Assembly (NCBI GenBank): GCA_008933525.1
Contig: WBUV01000191.1
Span: 1 to 6,460 of the forward strand
DNA length: 6,460 nucleotides
Reading direction: 5' to 3'
Source of the DNA: Bacteroidales bacterium
GTDB taxonomy: Bacteria; Bacteroidota; Bacteroidia; Bacteroidales; Tenuifilaceae
The notes under the pieces were generated by a model. It made no database searches, was not told the DNA's origin, and saw nothing but the letters and a program-made list of their open reading frames with translations. Positions within the stretch are counted from its first letter, which is position 1; each line of letters starts with the position of its first letter. A program made the translations under genes and the position numbers. Below, one piece after another: positions 1-6,448 of the stretch.

Positions 1-1
1 T

Positions 2-247
2 AATAATGATTTTACGAACTTTCAAGTTAATTTACAAAAATATGTCTCAGATAAAATGAATTGTTGGATAGGAAGTTTATCCAATAATAAGAAAGTTGAA
101 TATGTGAAACAAACGTCTTGTAGTCAATTATCAAGAATATTCAATTTGTTTTTGATAATAATTCAATATTTAAAACAGTTTTTTAATCAAACTACCACAC
201 GATTAAATAGTGCATTAGCCTTAATTCCCGTCTTCAACAAACTTTAA
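2..247 (+). CDS. Possible 3' end of an unrecognised gene entering from the left edge
   Basis: This frame is open from the window edge to a TAA at 245-247, about 81 codons, and internal ATG codons (such as 56-58) are not clearly starts. The product is rich in Asn, Gln, Leu and Ile, with a hydrophobic patch FLIIIQYL near residue 55 counted from the edge, and it ends in IPVFNKL. I recognise no family. In such AT-rich DNA an open frame of this length can arise by chance, and the stretch beside it looks like decayed sequence, so this may be a non-functional remnant. It is reported because no other frame here is better. Confidence 0.22.
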   Translation, partial: NNDFTNFQVNLQKYVSDKMNCWIGSLSNNKKVEYVKQTSCSQLSRIFNLFLIIIQYLKQFFNQTTTRLNSALALIPVFNKL

Positions 248-278
248 CTCTTACTTTTAAGGTTTAATCTTTACTTTT
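243..278. repeat. Imperfect 16-base direct repeat, two copies
   Basis: TTTAACTCTTACTTTT at 243-258 recurs as TTTAATCTTTACTTTT at 263-278, matching at 13 of 16 positions with a 20-base period. It lies just after the edge frame and before the helix-turn-helix relic. Only two copies are present and the sequence is low in complexity, so it may be accidental. Confidence 0.3.
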
Positions 279-310
279 CTAGCGACCGATATAATAAAAC
301 TTCGACGATG

Positions 311-484
311 GTATAGTAATTTCTCTAAAGTGAACTAGCGTAAAAGTGCTCGGTTATTATTCATTGTTTGTGAGGATACTGTTGAAATTGTCACTCCGAG
401 TTTAGCGCGGAACTTCCTTGATAGTAAAATGTTTGATAAACTGTCTTTTAACCGTTTAATTCTTTCAGGCGACCAGGCATAGTT
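311..484 (-). pseudogene. Degenerate remnant of a small XRE-like helix-turn-helix regulator
   Basis: Read on the minus strand from 484 down, this frame gives YNYAWSPERIKRLKDSL, then a short disturbed stretch, then FRAKLGVTISTVS. This is the usual pattern of the small helix-turn-helix family (W-S-P-E-x-I-K-x-L-R, then F-A-x-x-L-G-V-S-x-x-T-V-S), in which the second part is the DNA-recognition helix. After STVS the expected W-E-x-G motif is absent and a TAG stop occurs at 335-337. The same frame continues as FTLEKLLY, which resembles the L-x-x-L-E-K-L ending of such proteins. There are about two extra residues between the halves, and no ATG start precedes the domain: the frame hits a TAA at 518-520. 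I infer a gene inactivated by an indel, substitutions and a nonsense change. The match is judged from family knowledge, not from a search. Confidence 0.42.
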
Positions 485-523
485 ATATGGTTTAGATGAA
501 TAAGCGGTATTGATCCTTTATTT

Positions 524-556
524 TTTGTTCACTTTCTTCAAAACTAATTAACTTTA
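524..556 (+). promoter_or_regulatory. Candidate Bacteroidetes-type promoter for the four-gene operon
   Basis: TTTG at 524-527 is followed after 21 bases by TAACTTTA at 549-556. This matches the Bacteroidetes housekeeping pattern (TTTG, about 19-21 bases, TAnnTTTG) at all but the last base of the -7 element. Transcription would start a few bases after 560, giving a leader of roughly 15-20 bases to the ATG at 580. That placement argues against the GTG at 559 as the start codon, since it would lie upstream of or on the transcript start. Confidence 0.45.
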
Positions 557-579
557 CGGTGCATCAATTGATTTTGACT

Positions 580-927
580 ATGAGTGAAGTTGATAAATAC
601 ATAGCCACTTTTCCGGCAGAAGTACAGACCCTTTTACATCAAATACGCGGTGTGATAAAAGAAAAAGCCCCCAGTGCTACTGAAACTATAAAGTATGCAA
701 TGCCTACCTATGTTCTAAAAGAAAATCTAGTTCATTTTGCTGGCTATAAGAACCATATTGGGTTTTACCCAACCCCATCGGGTATTGAAACGTTTAAAAG
801 TGAAATTGCCGAATACAAATGGTCAAAAGGTGCTGTGCAGTTTCCTATAGACAAACCTTTACCACTCAATTTGATTGGAAGGATTGTAGAGTTTAGGGTA
901 AAAGAGGTGATAGCTAAAAACAAATAA
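580..927 (+). CDS. DUF1801 / YdhG-like protein (YdhG_co domain)
   Basis: This 115-residue soluble protein consists of essentially one YdhG_co (DUF1801) domain. The family hallmarks are in order: FPAEVQTLLHQIR (11-23), APSATETIKYAMPTY (30-44), LVHFAGYKNHIGFYPTP (50-66) and YKWSKGAVQFPIDKPLP (79-95), with a final helix (IVEFRVKEVI). It has no signal peptide or membrane segment, so it is probably cytoplasmic. The Bacillus subtilis relative YdhG (Fra) has been described as a frataxin-like iron chaperone, but most family members are uncharacterised and transferring that role here is inference. I chose the ATG at 580 over an in-frame GTG at 559 because family members usually begin a few residues before the V-D-x-Y motif, and because of the promoter position. 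It is the first gene of the operon, 12 bases before the next start. Confidence 0.88.
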   Translation: MSEVDKYIATFPAEVQTLLHQIRGVIKEKAPSATETIKYAMPTYVLKENLVHFAGYKNHIGFYPTPSGIETFKSEIAEYKWSKGAVQFPIDKPLPLNLIGRIVEFRVKEVIAKNK

Positions 928-939
928 TTGTTATTAATA

Positions 940-2469
940 ATGAGCATCAAGAAACCTTCTGATAGGATATTGCTATTAATCATATCATTTATCAGTGTAA
1001 TTTTTCAACTCAGTTTTTACAGTTTGTTCGAGTTTCATCGCGATGAACTGCTTTACTTCTCACTAGGACAACACTTGGCATTGGGATACCATTCTGTACC
1101 TCCATTCATCGGCATTTTGGCATTTGTATCAACAAAACTTTTTGGGTACACGCTATTTGCGGCGAAGTTCTTCCCTGCGCTTGCGGGGGGTATACTTATC
1201 TATCTTAGCGGAATAATTGCAAAAGAGTTAAAGGGTGGGTTATATGCTCAAACCCTTACCGCAATCTCATTACTTGTTTCGCTGCTTTTTATCAGAGTAT
1301 TTGGTTTATTCCAACCGGTTGTTTTCGATATTCTGTTCTGGACATTGGCCATTTATCTCTTTATCCGATATCTGAATTCAAATCAACCTAAATACATACT
1401 GCTTTTTGGAGTTGCTATTGGTATTGGGTTTTTAAACAAATACAATATCTTATTCCTAGTTATTTCACTTTTCACAGCAGTTATTTTCACCCAACACCGA
1501 AAGATTTACACATTAAAACATCTTTACTTTGCAGCCCTAGTTGCATTTGCAATAGTATTTCCAAATATTGTTTGGCAAATAGCTCACGGATTCCCTGTTA
1601 TTAGTCACATGGCAGAACTACGCGACTCGCAACTTGTAAATATGAATCCCGCAACTTTCCTTACGGAACAATTGCTTATGGTTATTCCTTCGACCATAAT
1701 TGCTATACCTGCAATTATTTTTCTTTTAATATCAAAAACCATGAAAGATTATCGGGTGCTTGGATACTATGCTGTTGCGGTTTTATTAATTTTTCTGCTT
1801 TTAGATGGTAAAACATACTATACTGCAGGTATTTATCCGATGCTGATTGCAAGTGGAGCGGTGGTTTTCGAAAGAACTTTTAAAAAATTTTACTCAAGAA
1901 TAATCTTTATTGCAATTCTACTTGTGCTTGGATATATTAACCTGCCAATGGGGAAACCAATTTATAAACCAGAGAAATTAGTTGCATATTTTGATAACGT
2001 TGAAAAAGCAACAGGAAATGACGCTATTAGGCGTGATGAGGATAACAACTACAATAAGTTACCACAGGATTATTCCGATATGCTCGGCTGGGAAGAACTT
2101 ACCAGCATTACAAACAAGGCTTGGCAAATGGTGCAAAATAAGAATAGTTCAATTATTTATGCTGAAAACTATGGGCAAGCAGGAGCTATTTGTGTTATTG
2201 GGAAAAGATACAATCTGCCTAAAGCATTAAGTTTTAGCGATAACTTTAAGTTTTGGCTTCCAAAATCGTTTTCAACTGAAATAACTGAGGTTATATACAT
2301 TAACGATGAAATAGGAGAAGATGTACAAGAACTCTTTACGGACATTCAAAAAGTCGGGGAAATCAGCAACCCTTTGGCTCGTGAGTATGGTACTACAGTG
2401 TACCTATGCCAAAATCCAAAAAGAAGTTTTAATAAGTTTTGGGAAGAAGTAATTAAAAGCCGAGAATAG
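940..2469 (+). CDS. GT39-family (ArnT/PMT-like) membrane glycosyltransferase
   Basis: This 509-residue polytopic inner-membrane protein is of the GT-C fold (GT39, PMT_2-type). Such enzymes transfer a sugar from a polyprenyl-phosphate carrier to a lipid, glycan or protein acceptor on the outer face of the membrane; the substrate here cannot be read from the sequence. After the first membrane helix (about 9-30) comes FHRDELLYF, whose Asp35-Glu36 sit in the first outer loop where the catalytic acid lies in this family. Other family blocks are GQHLALGYHSVPP (about 42-54), FQPVVFDILFW (about 123-133), GIGFLNKYNILF (about 160-171), PNIVWQIAHGFP (about 208-219) and KTYYTAGIYPML (about 290-301). The last helix ends near 335. 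A soluble C-terminal domain of about 170 residues follows, containing ENYGQAGAICVIGKRYNLP, the usual E-N-Y-G-x-A-G-A block. The length is normal for the family. I prefer the ATG at 940 to a TTG at 928 that abuts the previous stop codon. Confidence 0.9.
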   Translation: MSIKKPSDRILLLIISFISVIFQLSFYSLFEFHRDELLYFSLGQHLALGYHSVPPFIGILAFVSTKLFGYTLFAAKFFPALAGGILIYLSGIIAKELKGGLYAQTLTAISLLVSLLFIRVFGLFQPVVFDILFWTLAIYLFIRYLNSNQPKYILLFGVAIGIGFLNKYNILFLVISLFTAVIFTQHRKIYTLKHLYFAALVAFAIVFPNIVWQIAHGFPVISHMAELRDSQLVNMNPATFLTEQLLMVIPSTIIAIPAIIFLLISKTMKDYRVLGYYAVAVLLIFLLLDGKTYYTAGIYPMLIASGAVVFERTFKKFYSRIIFIAILLVLGYINLPMGKPIYKPEKLVAYFDNVEKATGNDAIRRDEDNNYNKLPQDYSDMLGWEELTSITNKAWQMVQNKNSSIIYAENYGQAGAICVIGKRYNLPKALSFSDNFKFWLPKSFSTEITEVIYINDEIGEDVQELFTDIQKVGEISNPLAREYGTTVYLCQNPKRSFNKFWEEVIKSRE

Positions 2470-2476
2470 AAAAATT

Positions 2477-2764
2477 ATGAAAATACTAGCGCTAGAAAAA
2501 GAAATTGACGGAGTTGATTGGAGTAAACTTGACGAAGTCTTAAAGCAGGAGGCACTTCAAGTGTATCAACTCCAAAAACAGGGAATAGTTAGAGAGATTT
2601 ACTTCAACCAGAATCATTGTGCTGTAATTATTCTTGAGTGCGAAAGCGCAACAGTGGCAAAAAACACTTTAAATGAGTTACCTCTAGTAAAAAATAGGTT
2701 GATTGAATTCGAAATAATGGAGTTAACCCCATACAATGGTTTTGACAGAATTATTGAAAAATAA
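2477..2764 (+). CDS. Small alpha/beta protein, probably muconolactone isomerase-like ferredoxin fold
   Basis: This is a 95-residue soluble protein without signal peptide. It opens with a strand, MKILALEKEIDGVDW, then a helix (about 18-35) that includes EALQVYQLQKQG. The strand pair REIYFNQ and CAVIILECES follows, then a second helix that includes AKNTLNELPLVK. It finishes with LIEFEIMELTPYNGFDRI. This beta-alpha-beta-beta-alpha-beta order, with the L-P-L-V-K...I-E-F-E...L-x-P-Y-x-G-F ending, is that of the small dimeric alpha/beta-barrel proteins related to muconolactone isomerase and YCII. Bacterial members are often annotated only as hypothetical or under an unreliable enzyme name. No catalytic residue can be assigned, so the function is unknown. 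It starts 7 bases after the glycosyltransferase stop, which suggests co-transcription. Confidence 0.8.
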   Translation: MKILALEKEIDGVDWSKLDEVLKQEALQVYQLQKQGIVREIYFNQNHCAVIILECESATVAKNTLNELPLVKNRLIEFEIMELTPYNGFDRIIEK

Positions 2765-2772
2765 TTTTTACA

Positions 2773-3138
2773 ATGACAAAATTATCCGATGATTTAATAA
2801 ATCAAATTGAACAATATTTGCTCAAATGTTGGAGTTTAAAAACAAGCAGCAAGTGGACTCTGGAGAATCCTTACAAAGGGCAATGCGGTGTTACTGCACT
2901 TGTAATTAACGATTTGTTTGGTGGCAACATACTGAAAACAGAAGTTGAAGGACAATGGCACTTCTACAACAGAATTGACGGCGAACGTTATGATTTCACT
3001 AGCAAACAGTTTAACTCCGACATCGACTACCAAGATATTGAATCGAATAGGGAAGAGGCGTTTGCAGATACTAATGAATTTCAGTATTCAACATTGAAAA
3101 CCACAATGATGCAAGAATATAAAAATGCCCCAGTTTAA
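2773..3138 (+). CDS. YunG-like protein with possible Cys-His-Asp triad
   Basis: This 121-residue soluble protein has the signature of the uncharacterised YunG family (after the B. subtilis protein). It has an N-terminal helix ending in W-S (20-21), then SSKWTLENPYKGQCGVTALV (25-44), FGGNILKTEVEGQWHFYNRI (49-68) and DGERYDFTSKQF (69-80). Cys38 sits at the start of a predicted helix, His63 opens a strand, and Asp74 lies on the next strand. This order is that of papain-like folds (transglutaminase, NlpC/P60, cysteine protease), so a thiol hydrolase or transferase is possible, but that is inference. The tail (about 85-121) is charged and less typical. There is no signal peptide. It lies 8 bases after the previous gene and is the last of the operon; its final codons form the left arm of the terminator hairpin. 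An ATG start at 2773 fits the usual family start. Confidence 0.82.
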   Translation: MTKLSDDLINQIEQYLLKCWSLKTSSKWTLENPYKGQCGVTALVINDLFGGNILKTEVEGQWHFYNRIDGERYDFTSKQFNSDIDYQDIESNREEAFADTNEFQYSTLKTTMMQEYKNAPV

Positions 3139-3152
3139 CTTCTGGGGCATTT
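3123..3152. terminator. Bidirectional intrinsic terminator between convergent genes
   Basis: AAATGCCCCAG (3123-3133) and CTGGGGCATTT (3142-3152) form a perfect 11-base-pair stem with an 8-base loop. On the plus strand the right arm ends in TTT and a further T5 lies at 3161-3165. On the minus strand the stem is followed by two more T residues, giving a run of T5. The left arm and loop overlap the last codons and the TAA (3136-3138) of the YunG-like gene, and the hairpin begins 13 bases beyond the tricorn stop codon, so it can terminate both units. Confidence 0.88.
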
Positions 3153-3165
3153 CTAATTGGTTTTT

Positions 3166-6100
3166 CTACTTAACTTGCTCCAGCAACACCTCCACAGCCT
3201 TTTCCAACTGTTGATCGCGGCCTGTTGCAATTACCGAAGGTTCATTCTTTATTACATAATCAGGAACGGCTTCTAGATTTTCCATCCACAGGCCATTCAT
3301 CTCCTTTGAGCTAACTGGAACCATTCCCCAGCGGGTTTCGCCATCTTGCAGTAGTTCCCAGCCGGCAAAACTACAAGTGCCAGGCACAGGCATTCCTATC
3401 ATTTTACCAATTCCAAGTTGTTGGTAACCACAGGCAAAGCAACTTGCATCGCTATAATTGGCCTCGCCAACAAGGGCTACAGTAGGCTTAGTCCAACGGA
3501 AAGTAGGCTCGGAACCTAAAACTCTAGTATCGGTTTGGTATTCAATATATTTTTTACCTGTAAAAAACATTGCCAAATCGGACACAAGGTCGCCACCACC
3601 GTTAAAACGTGTATCAACAATAATACCTTTACGATTGTGATATTTACCCATCATTTCGCTATAAGTGTCGCGGTAAGGACCATCGCCCATTCCCTCAACA
3701 TGAACATAACCAAGCTGTCCGTTGCTTAACTTTTCAACTTCGGCCTGATTTTTCTTAACCCAACGCTTATATAGTAAATCGCTCTCCTCATAGGCAGATA
3801 TTGGCTTAACAGTGTACTGCTTCGAGGAGTTTGTTGCAGGGTCGAAAACATCAATAAGTGTAAATTTACCAACCTTGCGGTTTAGGTACTGAGCATAATC
3901 AGAGTTTGCAGCTATGGTTTCGCCATCAATCTTCTGGATTACCATTCCTGGCTTAATATCAATTTTAGCCTTATCTAGAGGACCTCCTAGCAATATCTCT
4001 GAAATTTTTATTCCATCGCCTGTGTAAGAGTAATCGGCAAATACACCAAGCGATGCGGTTTGATCGCCATCGCTAGTTCTGAAACTGTAGCGAGCGCCTG
4101 AGTGGGAGCCATTCAACTCGCCCAGCATTTCTGATAGCATCTCGGCGAATTCAAAACCATTATCAATATAGGGTAAGTATTTCTCGTAGTGTTGGGTTAA
4201 CTCTTTCCAGTTAATTCCGTGATACTGTTTTGTGTAGAATCCTTTTTCGGTTCGGAGCGCAACATGATCGAACATTGCTTTTCGCTCTGCATATCTATCA
4301 ACCTTAATTTCGCTATTAATTTTAACAGATTCTCGCTTACCCTTATCTATATCAAGCTTGATGATTTTACCATCTGCAAGTAAGAATAGGTTTTTCATAT
4401 CCTTATCCCACTCAAAGGAGCCTGATCTAATATCCAGATCCATTTCCATTTTGGCCTCTTTAGTTCGAAGCTTAATACTCCATAAGTTGTAGCCCTTTTC
4501 GAAACTTGCCAAATAGTATAGTGTTTCACCATCCTTTGATAGTGTAGCATCGGCTATTGATGATGAGTTGATAGTGAACTTGGTAAATCGCTCGTTCAGG
4601 TTTTCCCAATCAAACTTTAAAGTACTGTCTTTTTTGGGTTCATCGGCTTTTTTCTTTTTATCCTTGGGTTTTTCGTCCTCTTTCTTCTTGGCTGAATCTT
4701 TTGCTTCCTTTTCCTTTTCTTCTATAGATTTTAAGAGAGCAAACTCATCCTTGCTTAACTTAAACCTATCCCAAGCCTCACGGGTAAAGAACATGCTGTA
4801 AACATCGGACTGGCGCTCGCCACTGTTAGCGTAACTGCGCAAACCCTCGCGGGTTGATGCCCAAATCATCTGTTTTCCTCCATTCACCCACTTTGGACGA
4901 TAATCCTCGTGTCCGTTTTGGGTTAGATTGACATAAGGCGATTTTCCATCGGCAGCAACTAAAATCACCTCACCGTTGGACATCACAGGCGAATAATCCA
5001 CCAACAACCATTTACTATCGGGACTCCAAGTAAAATACTGACCGCCATCGCTCATATAGTAAAGCTCATTGGAGGTTAGGATCGTTCTGATTTGTTTTGA
5101 TTCCAGATTGTAAATCTTGAGATTGGTTCTATTCTCTATAAATGCAAGGTCCTTACCATCGGGCGAGAACTCAGGTTGAGTGTTCTCGTTGTCGTTATCA
5201 ATTAAAAGTTCCTCTTTAATTAAAGTTGATGCAAAGAAATACGGTTCCTCCGAACGCACTTTTGTGGATTTGTATATTTGCCAACGGCCAATGCGCTCAC
5301 TAGCATAAACAACCGATTTTCCATCGGGTGCAAACGTTACAAATTTTTCCTGCTCAGGGGTATTAGTTATACGCTTTGTAAAACTTCCCTCAACCGACGA
5401 TACAAAAACCTCACCTCGCGCTATAAAGGCAACCTCCTTACCGTCGGGTGAAACGGCCATTTCACGAACATTTCCGTTAATAGAAATTAGCTGCTCTGGG
5501 TTCTGCTTACTTTCGCCTTTTATAGTGATTTCAACCTTTTTAGGGGTAGAGCCTTCGACAAGAGTATAAACTTCGCCATCAAAACCATAGCAAAGCGTTT
5601 GATTTTGACTCATGCTAAGAAAACGAACGGGATGCTTCTCGTATTTTGTGATTTGCTGTTTTTGAGTTGGATTGTTTAGCGATAGCTTATAAACATTAAA
5701 ACTTCCGCTCTCCTCGCTTAAATAGTAAACGCTCGAATTATTATCGGCAAGAATTGGACTTCGATCCTCACCTTTGAAAGAGGTTATTTGAGTGTGTCTA
5801 CCAGATTGAAAATCGTAAGTCCAAACATCACGGGCAATTGATGATTGATGGTGCTTGCGCCACTCGTTTTCGCCACCCTTCTTATCGTGATATATTAAAT
5901 ACTGGCCATTTGTGGAGAATTTAACAGCCTCAGCAGGAGTGGTCAGTACAAGTTCAACTTTGCCACCGTTAGATGGAACCGAGTAAAGTTCCGGCTGTGA
6001 ACCAGTTGGATACTGCCTATGTGTTACTAAATCTTGTCGACTAGCGCCAAAAAGTACGTTTTTACCATCAACGCTAAAAGTGAATGGTAATTCGTCGGCC

Positions 6101-6420
6101 GAATGGTATGTTAAACGCTTGGGTTCTCCACCTGAAGCATCAAACACGAAAATATCAAAATTGCCAAATCGGTTCGATGCAAATGCAATTTGCTTGCCAT
6201 CGTTACTCCAAACAGGCATATAGTCGTAAGCAGAGTGGAACGTTAAAGGTGTTGCAACGCCACCATCACTTGCCACAAGGTAAATATCGCCCTTATAGGT
6301 AAATGCAATTTGCTTACCATCTGGCGATATTGCTGGGTAGCGTAACCATTTTGGATTATTTTGTGCGGGTGCCAAAAGGTTAATTGCGCACAAAATACAG
6401 ATTGTGATTAAATTTTTCAT
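3166..6420 (-). CDS. Secreted tricorn protease homologue (S41 family, PDZ domain)
   Basis: This 1084-residue exported serine protease is probably periplasmic. A signal peptide (hydrophobic core ITICILCAINLLA, likely cut after APAQ near residue 20) is followed by TolB/PD40 beta-propeller repeats of the S-P-D-G-K-x-I-A-F type (first ones at 34-40 and 74-80). These continue to about 700 and are plausibly the two propellers of tricorn. A Lys/Glu-rich linker (about 561-600) interrupts the second propeller region. A helical C1 domain (about 705-787) ends in LGELNGSHSGARY, then come a PDZ domain (about 788-872) and the S41 core. The tetrad reads Ser772-His773, Ser990 (NYSDAS) and Glu1047 (ENLEAVPD), with a GGG loop at 941-943. 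In Thermoplasma tricorn these are Ser745, His746, Ser965 and Glu1023, so the spacings agree within two residues and the enzyme should be active. The archaeal enzyme is cytosolic and trims proteasome products; export here implies digestion of envelope or external peptides. The gene is monocistronic within the window, with its own promoter. Confidence 0.95.
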   Translation of the reverse strand: MKNLITICILCAINLLAPAQNNPKWLRYPAISPDGKQIAFTYKGDIYLVASDGGVATPLTFHSAYDYMPVWSNDGKQIAFASNRFGNFDIFVFDASGGEPKRLTYHSADELPFTFSVDGKNVLFGASRQDLVTHRQYPTGSQPELYSVPSNGGKVELVLTTPAEAVKFSTNGQYLIYHDKKGGENEWRKHHQSSIARDVWTYDFQSGRHTQITSFKGEDRSPILADNNSSVYYLSEESGSFNVYKLSLNNPTQKQQITKYEKHPVRFLSMSQNQTLCYGFDGEVYTLVEGSTPKKVEITIKGESKQNPEQLISINGNVREMAVSPDGKEVAFIARGEVFVSSVEGSFTKRITNTPEQEKFVTFAPDGKSVVYASERIGRWQIYKSTKVRSEEPYFFASTLIKEELLIDNDNENTQPEFSPDGKDLAFIENRTNLKIYNLESKQIRTILTSNELYYMSDGGQYFTWSPDSKWLLVDYSPVMSNGEVILVAADGKSPYVNLTQNGHEDYRPKWVNGGKQMIWASTREGLRSYANSGERQSDVYSMFFTREAWDRFKLSKDEFALLKSIEEKEKEAKDSAKKKEDEKPKDKKKKADEPKKDSTLKFDWENLNERFTKFTINSSSIADATLSKDGETLYYLASFEKGYNLWSIKLRTKEAKMEMDLDIRSGSFEWDKDMKNLFLLADGKIIKLDIDKGKRESVKINSEIKVDRYAERKAMFDHVALRTEKGFYTKQYHGINWKELTQHYEKYLPYIDNGFEFAEMLSEMLGELNGSHSGARYSFRTSDGDQTASLGVFADYSYTGDGIKISEILLGGPLDKAKIDIKPGMVIQKIDGETIAANSDYAQYLNRKVGKFTLIDVFDPATNSSKQYTVKPISAYEESDLLYKRWVKKNQAEVEKLSNGQLGYVHVEGMGDGPYRDTYSEMMGKYHNRKGIIVDTRFNGGGDLVSDLAMFFTGKKYIEYQTDTRVLGSEPTFRWTKPTVALVGEANYSDASCFACGYQQLGIGKMIGMPVPGTCSFAGWELLQDGETRWGMVPVSSKEMNGLWMENLEAVPDYVIKNEPSVIATGRDQQLEKAVEVLLEQVK
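6181..6321 (-). repeat. Near-identical DNA copies of a propeller repeat inside the tricorn gene
   Basis: Bases 6181-6201 and 6301-6321 match at 20 of 21 positions and lie exactly 120 bases apart. Both encode DGKQIAF, at residues 74-80 and 34-40 of the protease. The 40-residue period is the length of a beta-propeller repeat unit, so this is internal protein repetition with unusually well-kept codons, not a mobile or regulatory repeat. Confidence 0.75.
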
Positions 6421-6440
6421 TTTATTGGTTTTGAATTCTA

Positions 6441-6448
6441 CAAATATA
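6441..6448 (-). promoter_or_regulatory. Bacteroidetes -7 promoter element of the tricorn gene
   Basis: On the minus strand this reads TATATTTG, an exact match to TAnnTTTG, and it ends 20 bases before the ATG (6418-6420). Transcription would begin around 6433-6436, giving a short leader of about 15 bases. The upstream TTTG element would be expected beyond about 6467, outside the window, so the promoter is only half visible. Confidence 0.6.

Noticed and set aside
559..579. GTG at 559 as the start of the DUF1801 gene, giving seven extra N-terminal residues
   Set aside because: The extra residues are not typical of the family, and the candidate -7 element at 549-556 would put this codon at or before the transcript start. 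The ATG at 580 fits better.
928..939. TTG at 928 as the start of the glycosyltransferase
   Set aside because: It abuts the preceding stop codon and adds only four residues, while an ATG follows at 940.
765..983. Minus-strand 72-codon frame across the DUF1801-GT39 junction
   Set aside because: It is antisense to two well-supported genes and has no recognisable domain or promoter.
1982..2230. 82-codon plus-strand frame inside the glycosyltransferase gene
   Set aside because: It is out of frame within the conserved C-terminal domain of the real gene and its product looks like no known protein.
2836..3033. 65-codon minus-strand frame inside the YunG-like gene
   Set aside because: It is antisense to the conserved Cys-His-Asp region of a well-supported gene, with no own signals.
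3458..3729. Two overlapping plus-strand frames opposite the protease catalytic domain
   Set aside because: Both are short and antisense to the S41 core, with no family resemblance; treated as shadows.
4568..4801. Plus-strand frame rich in Phe, Ser and Leu opposite the tricorn gene
   Set aside because: It is the complement of the Lys/Glu-rich linker codons of the protease; the apparent hydrophobicity is a mirror artefact with no independent gene signals.
6084..6302. Plus-strand 72-codon frame opposite the start of the tricorn gene
   Set aside because: It lies wholly within strongly conserved propeller-repeat coding sequence on the other strand and resembles no family.
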